A stretch of 64,000 nt of DNA from Naematelia aurantialba. Its lineage: Eukaryota > Basidiomycota > Tremellomycetes > Tremellales > Naemateliaceae. Position 1 is the stretch's first letter. Each line of letters begins with the position of its first letter. Both the position numbers and the translations under genes were made by a program. The notes beneath the pieces were generated by a model that had not been told where the DNA came from, did not search any database, and saw nothing but the letters and a program-made list of their open reading frames with translations. The stretch lies in contig JAKFAO010000004.1 in the NCBI GenBank assembly GCA_021527695.1, positions 1,653,001 to 1,717,000 of the forward strand, written 5' to 3'. This document shows, piece by piece, positions 54,742 to 64,000 of this stretch.

Positions 54742-55898
54742 TTAGGACTTCGCAACAGGCCGCACCGTCCCGTCCAGGTCAATCGTCTTGATGACCCTCG
54801 CTGGATTTCCCACAGCCACGCTCCTAGGAGGCACACTACGCGTCACGACACTCCCCGCCCCAATGGTACAGCCGTCACCGATCGTGATACCAGCGAGGAC
54901 GATGACGCCGCCTCCGAGCCAGCAGTCGTCTCCTACACGTATTGGCTGGGCGGCTTCCGGACCAGCGAGGCCGTTGCGCTGTTCAGGAACGAGCGGGTGG
55001 GTAGGCGTGAGGAGTTGGGTGTTGGCGCCGATCATGGTGCGGTCGCCTATGTAGACTGGGAGACGTCAGTGCAGACTGGGAGACGTCAGCGGTGGTAGGG
55101 TTGAGGGGATTGGTGAGTGGCGGGTTAAGCCGAACGGAAGGGGAGAAGAGAAAGACGGAAGGTATAGAGAGAAGGGGAAGGGAGAGTTGTAAGGGGATCT
55201 GTTGGGGAGGGGAAGGAACGGGACGTCAAGGTAAGAAGGCGCAAGTAAGTACGCGCAGTCACCCTCGCATTGCACATTGCTGTCTGGAGAATCACAACCG
55301 CAACGCGACTTACTCTCCGCAACGTCCAGGAATGTACAGCGAGGTCCGATGTAGATGCTCTTCCCGAGCGAGACGTTGAATCCCTGCCGCGGGTCAGTAA
55401 TTGCTCACATAGCAGTTGCCTCAAAGCAGTTGCCTCAAACAATACAGCTTAACTGCCAGTCATTACCACTGTCCCTTGTTCACTGGACCCAATCTCACCG
55501 TCACAGAATCCAATCTTCGTGACAACTAGTCTCACCCCAAACCCATTCCTTCTCTCCTTCTCCGCTCTCCGCAACTTGCGTCTGGACGCCGTGGATTCTG
55601 AGACCATGGACTCGACAGAAGCAGCCACACTCACATACTCGCAGATAAACCCCTGGGTGACCCAGACGCCTTCTGCCCGATCCTCCTTTGCGAATCGGAA
55701 ATCCGCAAAATCCTCAAACAGCGCCATACGTTTCTCGCTGTCTGGCTCGGCATTGATCGCGCCCAGCTTTGCGAACCCTCTCTCGCGCATTCGGTTCAAG
55801 TAGGCGTCCATGGCGATGTATGGCCGGGAAGCGATCATTTCTTTGTACTGAACTAGAGATTCGTCCGGCAGGAGAGGAGGAAGTCCTGGTGGTGCCAT
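54742..55898 (-). CDS. Maltose/galactoside O-acetyltransferase-like (left-handed beta-helix)
   Basis: Transfers acetyl from acetyl-CoA to a sugar or related hydroxyl acceptor; acceptor unknown. Exons 55898-55635, 55383-55314 and 55046-54742 give 212 residues. N-terminal Mac-type helical domain (SLVQYKEMIASRPYIAMDAYLNRMRERG). Hexapeptide-repeat domain: GFNVSLGKSIYIGPRCTFLDV, MIGANTQLLTPTHPL (catalytic His in THP), then DDCWLGGGVIVLAGITIGDGCTIGAGSVVTRSVPPRSVAVGNPARVIKTI, the typical CoA-binding end. Intron 2 contains a two-copy repeat AGACTGGGAGACGTCAG at about 55052-55091. Confidence 0.93.
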
Positions 55899-56781
55899 CT
55901 TCGTGGCGTGAGGACAAGGGCAAGGACAAGGACAAGAACACGGATTCGGGTGCGAGTGGGGGAAAGCGGGTGCTGCTTAGGTCGACTAAAAGTGTACAGG
56001 TGGGACCCGCGGTGGGTACGAGCTAGATGCAAACACTGTATACACTGGCGGTGAAAAGTCGCACTGCCGTATATGTTATGCTGATCGTTCTACGCGCAGA
56101 GAGTACAGCAGCGTGAGTCACCGGACTCGGGTGCCTCGGGCCGAAATCACAGTTCCACTGGATTATTCCCATCAGCGGTCAGCCTGTCTTGATAGAAACA
56201 TCCCTGTGTTTGACAAGCCTGGCGTTGGTTTAAGCATGCTGCCAAGACAACGTGACGGAGCAGGAGGCATGTTTATTGGCAGGGAATCATTGCGGGTCAA
56301 TCGCGTGGTGAATATGCACGCACTGCTATACACGCTACTGTTATATTGATGACGATAATGTGCGGCGACTGAGCCTGCTACGACGGTTTACGGGCGGGGA
56401 TTGCTCCATGCATACTCGGGTACAGGCCGGGAAACGTCGCGTCTGTATGCCATACGCAGCAAATACTCGACTTCGACGCCAGAGGACAGGGCGGAGCGAC
56501 GCGAGTAGCGCATCTGTCGGCGTTAATGCGGATAGATTAACTCCGAACCCCAGCAGGGACCATCCAGGCCATCATGAGAAAGGCCATCGGCGTTTCCGGC
56601 ATTTCAACAATCTTCCGTTGCTTCGGCGTCGTGCTTGACTTTGTCAAGGCGGTCTATAGGCATTCCTCATCCTTCAAGTAGAGGTTGCTCGTCAAGGTAC
56701 GTTGCGTCCCTCGGTGTCCCTATCACATTCTCGCACTCTAGACCTCATTGCGCTGCTTGTACATGTACTGACATCCCCCAG
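55899..56781. promoter_or_regulatory. Divergent region with RPL15 promoter and 5' UTR intron
   Basis: 883 bp between divergent start codons. The right part carries the RPL15 upstream motif pair at 56507-56546 and an apparent 5' UTR intron (56697-56781; donor GTACGT, acceptor CCCCAG) that ends directly before the RPL15 ATG. No gene in the left part. Confidence 0.55.
56507..56546 (+). promoter_or_regulatory. Shared ribosomal-protein promoter motif, RPL15 copy
   Basis: AGCGCATCTGTCGG (56507-56520) followed 18 bp later by AACTCCGA (56539-56546). The same two words occur in the same order upstream of RPL12. Confidence 0.6.
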
Positions 56782-57914
56782 ATGGGTGCCTACAAATACC
56801 TCTCGGAGCTGTACACGAAGAAACAATCCGATGTCCTCCTCTTCGTGTCCCGTGTCCGATGCTGGGAGTACCGCCAGCTCGCTGTGATCCATCGAGCGTC
56901 TCGTCCTTCGCGACCCGACAAGGCTAGGCGATTGGGGTACAAGGCCAAGCAGGGCTACGTGATTTACCGTGTGCGAGTGCGCCGTGGTAACAGGAAGAAG
57001 CCGGCACCCAAGGGTGCAACCTACGGCAAGCCTGTCAGGCAGGGTATCAACCACCTCAAGTACCAGAGGGGCCTGAAGAGCACTGCAGAGGAGCGTGTCG
57101 GGAAGAGGTGTGGTAACCTGAGAGTGTGAGTTGTTCGCTCTCAGTAGCACCCTTGAGTTGTTGGACACTGGGCATGTTGGCGGGGTGCAAGTGCTCGAGG
57201 GAATATAGGGGGAAGGGTCACGATGCCGATCGTGTAGAGAGATGCTCCAATCAAAGGCAAAGGGAAAATGGGAATTCCAGCTTCCTGGTGGAATCGGGGT
57301 ATGAGGAATGGAGAACGGAGCCTTGGACGGAGGAATTGTGGTCTCGGTCGAGATGTTTCACGAACCCTGCTAATATCTTTCAGGCTCAACTCGTACTGGA
57401 TCAACCAGGACGGCATGTACAAGTACTTCGAGGTCATCCTTGTCGAGTGCGTTGTGTCTATTGCTCCTCCGGACGATGCTGACCTGATTCTCTCAACTCA
57501 TCGCCTCCCTGCTCACACGATTCACTTTCCTTCCTGTCTCTCCGTCTTGCATCACTCTCGTTTCCCTCATGCGCCGTCCTCCTTCTTATGTTATCGTTGC
57601 CTGCGCAGCCCCTCGCACAAGGCTATCCGCCGAGACGCCCGAATCAACTGGATCTGCAACCCCGTCCACAAGCACCGCGAGTCCCGCGGCCTCACCGCCG
57701 AGGGCAAGCGCAACCGTGGTCTCGGCAAGGGATCCAAGCACAACCACCAGCCCGGACGCTCCACCTGGAGGAAACACAACACGTCAGTCTTTCTTCACTA
57801 CCCTCGCTATCTACCTTGTAGACGTCTACATGGTAGTCATCCTAGACATTCAAGGAATTGGAGCATAGTAGCTGACGGCTTGTGCTTAGCCTCTCCCTCC
57901 GCCGATACCGTTAA
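56782..57914 (+). CDS. RPL15: 60S ribosomal protein L15 (eL15)
   Basis: Structural component of the large subunit. Exons 56782-57125, 57384-57446, 57609-57782 and 57890-57914 give 201 residues. Sequence is canonical: [66 protein letters not shown], the middle [56 protein letters not shown] and final LSLRRYR. An upstream non-coding exon is implied by the intron ending at the ATG. The gene sits in tandem with RPL12. Confidence 0.98.
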
Positions 57915-58390
57915 TCGCGTTGAGGGATATGGGTGCGGATGTGAGGCGGAGGAGAGATGGATTTTGTACGGCCGGGGATGCATATGGTCACGACTTCCGC
58001 TTATGGTGCTTGGAGGCACCGCTAATGTTATGTCTGTGCGGCACTCGTTTGAACGCTACATGTCATGCTCGGCGTTCCTAACTTGTTGCGGCTAGTCAAT
58101 TGTTGCTGCGTACATCAACGGTCGTTGTGTATGTCAGTTGCCGCATCCAAGGTGTCCTGTACCGTGAGCAGAAAAGCTGCATATCAGAGCGGTATCAGCG
58201 CATCTGTCGGATATAAGCAAACTCCGACGCTGGTCGGTGTGAGAATCATGGAGGAAAGAGTGCCACACTCGTTCACATTCCGAATCTCCGCTCCTTCGCT
58301 GGTGTCCGGCTGGCTGCTGCCAATTTACAGCAAAACGTCGAATCGCTGAGGCTCCTCACCCTTTACCTCTTCACGACCAGACCAGCCGCC
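57915..58390. promoter_or_regulatory. RPL15-RPL12 intergenic region
   Basis: 476 bp containing the RPL15 3' flank and the RPL12 promoter with the shared motif pair at 58197-58227. Confidence 0.55.
58197..58227 (+). promoter_or_regulatory. Shared ribosomal-protein promoter motif, RPL12 copy
   Basis: AGCGCATCTGTCGG (58197-58210) then AACTCCGA (58220-58227) after 9 bp; the ATG is about 194 bp downstream. An ATATAAG between the two words could serve as a TATA element. Confidence 0.6.
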
Positions 58391-60003
58391 ATGCCTCCCA
58401 AGATCGACCCCACTGAGATCAAGGTGTGTAGCTTTCAGTCTCTCATACGGTCTCAAAGCTTTGCTGCAGAGCGTTAGCTGACCAGGTGTCTTCTTCCAAC
58501 CTCGTCTGGTCGTGATTTAACTCTTCTTCGCCTTGCCTTTCGATGCAATCTTCGAAACGTAATGACCTTACGAACACGCGCATCTCGATCGCTTCGCTAT
58601 TCTGTGGTACCTCGATTGTGGCTCCGGCTCTGCTCTGCCTCCGTTGTGGCGACTACAATAGATCATCTACCTCCGTGCAACGGGTGGTGAGGTCGGTGCT
58701 TCGTCGGCTCTTGCGCCAAAAATCGGTCCTCTCGGTCTCGTGAGTCTAGCTCAGTAATACTCCCTGTATCTTCGGTCAGATCGGATGTGTTTGAGCTGGG
58801 AGTGTAATGCAGTAGGGCAGCTGGAGACAGTGGAAGGCGGTCAAGTGGACTTGATACACGGATGGTATGGGAGGGAATAGAAGTATGAGCTTGTGTCAGC
58901 CGGCGTCGACGTGGACAAGGGCGCGGGAACGACTGGAGGGCAGCGGGGATTGTGGATCTGTGATATTCGCCTGTGCTCTCGGAGCGTCGAATTTCAGCTG
59001 ACAAGCGCTTTCTCCCTTCTCGCTCGTCTCGACCCATGATTCGCTCCAACCTCTGTTGCGTTTGCCTATACCCTGTCTACTTCCGCCCGCAAACTCTCTG
59101 CACTGCGAATCATCCGGCTCTCGACTGCTCTATCCCCCGTGACTCAACCCAACAGTCCCCGAAGAAGGTCGGAGAAGATATCGCCAAGGCCACTGGCGAC
59201 TGGAAAGGTCTCCGCGTGACTGTGCAGCTCACCATCCAAAACCGTCAAGCAGCGGTGTCTGTTGTGCCCTCTGCTTCGTCCTTGGTCATCAAAGCGCTCA
59301 AGGGTGAGTGGCGCCCTTTCCACTGTCGCGTTCCTCCACCATATTACCCAACCACCCGGTACCTCGTATGACCGGTGCCCCGTTACAGCCCCAGTACAGC
59401 ACAGCCCACACTCTGTGACATGCACTCGATCCCAGGCATTGCTGGTACCGGACGGGCTCGCTGATACCCTGCAGAGCCACCTAGGGACCGAAAGAAGGAG
59501 AAGAACATCAAGCACACTGGCAACGTTTCCCTCGACGAGATCTACAACGTGAGTGGAGTGCCAGTTATAGCATTGTCCCGTCTCTGTTCGAGTGCGAGTG
59601 CGATTTACGGCATTGTCCCGTTTTCCGTTCTTTTTCCGTTCTCTCATTTCCCTCGACTTGTTCCGTTTTGCCTTGTTTTCCCAACTCCCGTCTTTGCATC
59701 GTCTTCCGATTTGACCTCTGCCTCGACCTCTATCCACGTAAACTCTCGGTTTTGCCTTGTCTTTGGCCCCAACCTCTTCCCACATTCTGTTCTTATCGCG
59801 GCGCTGTCCTCCACGAATCCTGGCTGACCACGGGACAGATCGCCCGCAAAATGGCCCACAAATCCCTCGCAAAGAACCTCGCAGGCGGCGTCAAGGAGAT
59901 CCTCGGCACCGCGCAGTCGGTCGGCTGCACTGTCGACGGCAAGCCGCCTCACGACATCATCGAGGCGATTGACGATGGCGAGATTGTCGTTCCTGACGAG
60001 TAG
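58391..60003 (+). CDS. RPL12: 60S ribosomal protein L12 (uL11)
   Basis: Component of the GTPase-associated centre of the large subunit. Exons 58391-58423, 58662-58739, 59156-59303, 59475-59548 and 59839-60003 give 165 residues. Canonical sequence: [110 protein letters not shown]. Introns 2 and 4 are several hundred nt and carry no recognised snoRNA, though ribosomal-protein introns are common hosts. Confidence 0.98.
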
Positions 60004-60872
60004 GCCGTCGACGGGTGCGGATACATGACAGTAGGGATTGGGGAACGGGGAACGGGGAATGGGAAGGGGGGAATACCGTCCCTGGAGGGTTCTGGTCATG
60101 CCGATACGTTATTTGGTATGACTGGAGTGTAGGATACGGATGCATCAGCATTTCAGCACCGCGCGTGCGTTGTTGCCGACTTGTCATTTGGCGCTTTGCA
60201 TCTCCAGGCTTCACGGTTGTCTGCGTTGCGTGCCGGGGAGCAGGCGCCAGTTCCTGGTGTGTCAGTCTCAAGTATACCGTGTTTACCTCACTCGACTCGA
60301 TGGCAATGGTCGTGGTCTGTTCTTGCCCTGCCTGATAGTATTTCCTCAAACTTGGGAGTTTTGCTATTATAGTGTTGTCCTGTTCTGTTGTTGTCCTGTT
60401 GTTGTTCCGTTAGTGTTCTGTTGTGTTCTGTTGTTCTCCTTGGCATTGGCACTGCTCAACTCCGCCACGGCACGCCACATCCGAGCATATGCACTATATT
60501 CATCTCAACATGTCTCTCCCTTCTTCAAACTGCAAACTCGTCTACTCTCCTACGCCTACGGGGAATAATGGAGATTGAACCAAGGAAAGCGAACGTGGCT
60601 GGAGATGGGGATGATGGGGAGACGAAGTGGATCTGTATGTGGATGTGGCGAACCAACCGAATAACCAGGTTGGGTTTGGCTCCTGTATTGCAGAACGAGG
60701 ATACCTGAGGTACGGATAAACGCAGAGGGGGAGAATGCAGAGGCCAGTATGATGCGATATGGTAGAGGCTGGCTGGGCCGAGAGGACGAGTGGTTCCACC
60801 AAGTATATGTTGATGGAAAGAGGAGGGTGCAGTGCGAATTTCAAGTTGAAAGAGCTAGCACGGTGAGCCTGG
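60004..60872. other. Intergenic between convergent RPL12 and TBP genes
   Basis: 869 bp with T/G-rich stretches (TGTTCTGTTGTTGTCC-type repeats at about 60373-60440). No gene supported. Confidence 0.5.
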
Positions 60873-62665
60873 CTATGCCTCCTTGCGGAATTCTACCAAG
60901 GCAATCAGCACGAGCACATGATCAGGATGGTAGACCAGGAGGCGGTGTGACAGATTATCAGGATGGCAGTATGACAGAACATCAGGATACATGATGGAGA
61001 TAATACGCACCGACAAGCACGGAATAGATGTTATTGAACGCCGTGTAAATCTCCTCGCGGACCTTGGCGCCCGTGAGAACGATTTTCCCAGACACGAAAA
61101 TCAGAAGCACGACCTTGGGCCGCATCATTCGGTAGATCAGGCCGGGAAAGAGCTACAGTCGTCAGTAAAGTAACCCAGTGCAGGCGTGTCTATGAGTATT
61201 TTCCCATCTCGAGGTCGACGGTGCCTATGGCGCTCCTGCCGCATGTTCACTCGATCCTTGCCCATGCGATGCGGACGGCCTCTTAACGCCCGCACCCCAC
61301 TTCCACACCCGTTTCACGGCCTTGCAGACCTCTCGCCTGTCACTGTCCGAATACAAAGTCGGAAGACTTCGCTCTCAGCGTGATCCCTGTCCCCCGGTCC
61401 CGAAAGCCAACGGCCAAGCACAGCGATCGATCCAAGAAAAAACAACAGCTCAGAAGCCCCTGACACTCACCTCTGGCTCATAACTCGAGAACGCTCCGTG
61501 ACTGAACGCCAATCCCTCCAGCCGAATAGGAAACTTGACGTCGCAGCTGCCTACGATATTCTGGATCTTGAACTCTGCAAACTTGGCGTCGAACCCTAGT
61601 TTCTGAATGATCCTTGCATACTTGCGTGACGCAAGGCGCGAGTCGTCTTCTGACTTAGCACCGGTGACGACCATCTTGCCAGAGGCGAAGATGAGGGCGG
61701 TTGTTTTGGGATCGCGAATGCGCATCACGACAGCGGCGAATCGCTGCGGACGTCAGCATCGAGGCGTAAAATACACGGGAAGCGGTCAAGTCAAAGTACA
61801 AGGAACGAGAAGGGAAGAGGTAAGTGATAGTCAGGGGAGAAAGTGGGGACCGGGCATGCTGACCTTCGGATTGTACTCTGCATTTCGGGCATGTAGGGCG
61901 ATCGTCTTGAGATCCAGCCTGCATTCGAGGTTGACCGTGGCGACGATGTTTCTGCGCAAGGAAGATACGCGTGAGCTCTGTAGGTTGATCGCAAAACAGC
62001 CAGTCGGATCGGATACACGTCGCAGGCCCAGAATGACTCATGTCTCCCTTCTCGACGCAGCCCATGTCTCGTTCTCCACGACACATATCCCGTCGACTCA
62101 TCCAATCTGGCCGCTCACAACGCCAGTTCAGATGTCCGTCTCCATTATCTTCACTCGATTTTCCTCGACTGCCGCTTGATACTGGTCCCTCCAGTTTCAT
62201 CCAAGCTCGTCTTCTCAAACAGCTAGCAGACACACTAGTCGCCTTTCCACCTTGACAGGCTCTCTTCTACCAAGCAATTTGTCTCCCCCAATCTGGACAG
62301 AACAGATGCAAAATCATATGACAAGGCGGGAACAGGAGCAGGAGCAGAATCAGAGGCAGAAGCAAGACCAGGACCAGGACCAGAATCAGGAGAAGACGCC
62401 AGCCCAGACGACAGACTCACTGTAAAGTCGGTACGAGCCCCTGCGCCGCGCCCTCCAAGCCCGGCACATCCGCTCTCACAGCCTTCGGCGGACGAGTCAA
62501 TCCGTCTCCTCCCGCCGCACCTCCTGATCCAGCCCCGCCTATGCCTGCTCCACCCCCTCCCTGTGCGTCTTGCCTCCCAGCCGAACTTGGCCCAGCGCCG
62601 CCATTGTATTCTGGAACGACCGGCTTGACAGACTGTGTCTGGGTCGGCAGAGCAAGCGGCGGCAT
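60873..62665 (-). CDS. SPT15: TATA-binding protein
   Basis: General transcription factor subunit of TFIID, used by all three polymerases. Exons 62665-62421, 61951-61864, 61743-61471, 61152-61011 and 60892-60873 give 255 residues. The N-terminal 75 residues are variable and Gly/Ala/Pro-rich. The conserved saddle follows: [120 protein letters not shown], and [22 protein letters not shown] with the stop TAG at 60873-60875. The DNA-bending Phe positions appear intact. Confidence 0.98.
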
Positions 62666-63181
62666 ATCGCGTAGCTTGATCTAGGCGGTAAGACGGTAAG
62701 ACGTTGAGACGGTGAGACCGCGGCGTAGGCGTCAGCGTCGGCGTCGGTCGGCGGTGGCAAGGCTGCTTGTGCGCGATCGGGTCAGGCGCACGACGTGAAT
62801 CAACTCCTCAACGCAGCGTGTCGCGCTGGGTGATGAGTATCTGTATCCGTTCGCGTCCACAGAGCCACCTCGATGCGAGAGCGAGTATTTTAGCCCAGGG
62901 GTATAAGCCAGACGACAGAGCAGAGACGGGACAGAGGAGAAAGGACTAGAAATCGGACGGTCGAGGGGGGGAAAGACGATCGCGCAGGAGGCGAGTCCCT
63001 TATATACATTTCCGGCGAAAAATGATTCCGAACGTGGCACCCGCTCTTTCTACGCGTCTCGCTCAGTCTCTGTGTCTCCCTCTCAACTCTGGGTTGCAAA
63101 TCAATAAATATGAGCCCCTGGGAGCCAAATAACCACATATGCATGTCTGTGCTACCGTCATGCTCGCAACATAACCAGCAC
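62666..63181. promoter_or_regulatory. Upstream region of TBP / end of the dehydrogenase gene
   Basis: 516 bp between two minus-strand genes. A CTTATATACATTTC stretch near 62999-63012 could be a TATA box for the TBP gene but is over 300 bp from its ATG. No gene. Confidence 0.4.
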
Positions 63182-64000
63182 TCATTCCTCGTACCTCTCC
63201 AGTCTGCTCTGCGACACATCAGCTCACAATAACTCTTCGACAACACGACACCACTCACACGTCCGGCGAACGGCTGCAAGCCAGCCGCGATTCTCTGTCC
63301 ACCTACCAACGCCGTCCAGTCCATTGACCCTCCGCCATGTGCGCGTGCAGACAACATGTGCTGGTGTGCAACATCGATCACCGGCATGGGTACGTTGTGC
63401 GCTTCAGCCAACTGGCGAATATGGCTGAGAACGTGTCAGCGAGTTGTGACGCAAGGTCCAAGTTGACAACCAATTACCTCGCATCCGTGATACCGCCTCC
63501 CAGATCGAACCCGCCCTCAGAGTCAAACTTGTTCTTGGTAATGTGGTCCGAGTAACGCATCAGCGCTGGAGACTGATGTTGCTCCTTGATTAATTCGACG
63601 AGTTTCTCGCTCCCGACCCCGGCCTGGTCACACAGGGTGAAGCACTCGGAAAGGAGTTCGATGAAGCCGAGTTCCAGCGAGTTGCCAACGAGTCTGCAGT
63701 CATCAGCACTACGACAGAGCGAGTCGTCGCGACGAAGTGAAGGCCACGGCCGAACGAGACTCACTTGAAAGCCATTGCCCTCTCCACATTGCTGCCCAGA
63801 TCCATCACCTTTCTCGCGATGGCAGGTACAAGCGCATGCGCCACATGCTTTTTGGCAAAGTAGTCGCCTGAAATGGCGAGGATGAGGTCCGCACTTTCTG
63901 CCGCTCGCGGTACACCAAAGACGGGACAGGAGAGGAAGACCCGGTGTGGCCTGGACGATGCGAGGCGCTCGAGCCTGCCGGCTGTAGCGGGGAAGATCTG
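63182..64000 (-). CDS. NAD(P)-dependent 6-phosphogluconate/3-hydroxyisobutyrate dehydrogenase-family enzyme, 5' end outside window
   Basis: Beta-hydroxyacid dehydrogenase family; reduces or oxidises a small hydroxy acid, exact substrate unknown. Visible exons 64000-63765 (continues beyond the window), 63693-63478, 63424-63259 and 63208-63182 join in frame. Seen: RVFLSCPVFGVPRAAESADLILAISGD (end of the nucleotide-binding domain with the CPVFG.P.AA substrate loop), KLVGNSLELGFIELLSECFTLCDQAGV (the central helix with the catalytic Lys-type position in the family), and GGITDASHIRQLAEAHNVPMPVIDVAHQHM. The gene ends SRLERYEE. The N-terminal Gly-rich cofactor motif is off the edge. Intron phases all agree. 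Confidence 0.9.

Noticed and set aside
54680..54750. TTAGGGCT-like repeats suggesting telomeric sequence
   Set aside because: Only a few irregular units between two ordinary genes; not a telomere array.

Overview
The window is nuclear DNA of a fungus. Most genes are broken by many short introns (about 29-600 nt) with GTGAGT/GTAAGT-like donors and YAG acceptors, and several exons are only 9-23 nt long. Together with the gene set this points to a basidiomycete yeast, plausibly a Tremellomycete or Trichosporonales relative; that placement is inference, not a match to a named genome. Gene models were built by hand by joining exons in frame, so junctions are predictions. No rRNA, tRNA, CRISPR array or complete transposon was recognised.

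Layout. 1-8.3 kb: a large ABCC-type ABC transporter (minus) whose introns hold four different tandem repeats. 8.7-10.5 kb: protein-histidine methyltransferase of the METTL18/HPM1 family (minus). 11.6-13.5 kb: a secreted, probably GPI-anchored GH16 glycosidase (plus). 13.9-16.6 kb: a CCDC137-like nuclear protein and the beta subunit of the nascent polypeptide-associated complex (both minus). 17.3-23.0 kb: a securin-like protein and a DUF676 lipase (plus). 23.5-24.7 kb: an F-box-like protein (minus). 25.0-33.5 kb: cytochrome b2 L-lactate dehydrogenase (minus), a ketopantoate-reductase-family enzyme (plus) and a PHO84/GIT1-like transporter (minus).

33.5-39.8 kb differs from the rest. It has long non-coding stretches and four small, intronless, unrecognised genes, all on the minus strand. 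All four share one promoter design: a TCCCCAAA box, 44-49 bp, a TATAAGA-type box, about 77 bp, then ATG. Three of the proteins share weak sequence resemblance. This is the most likely undescribed system in the window.

39.8-52.9 kb: Hikeshi/OPI10 (minus), an arrestin-like protein (plus), D-lactate dehydrogenase (cytochrome) (plus), a SAL1/SCaMC-type mitochondrial carrier with an EF-hand (plus) and a RING-finger protein (minus). 53.3-64 kb: mostly housekeeping genes: eIF1A (plus), a maltose acetyltransferase-like enzyme (minus), ribosomal proteins uL15-type RPL15 and RPL12 (plus, in tandem, sharing a 14-bp upstream motif), TATA-binding protein (minus), and the 3' part of a 6-phosphogluconate/3-hydroxyisobutyrate dehydrogenase-family enzyme (minus) that runs off the end.

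Functional links: the window encodes both stereospecific mitochondrial lactate:cytochrome c dehydrogenases plus an ADP/ATP-type mitochondrial carrier. Translation and protein-biogenesis genes (NAC beta, eIF1A, RPL15, RPL12, METTL18, Hikeshi) are scattered through it.
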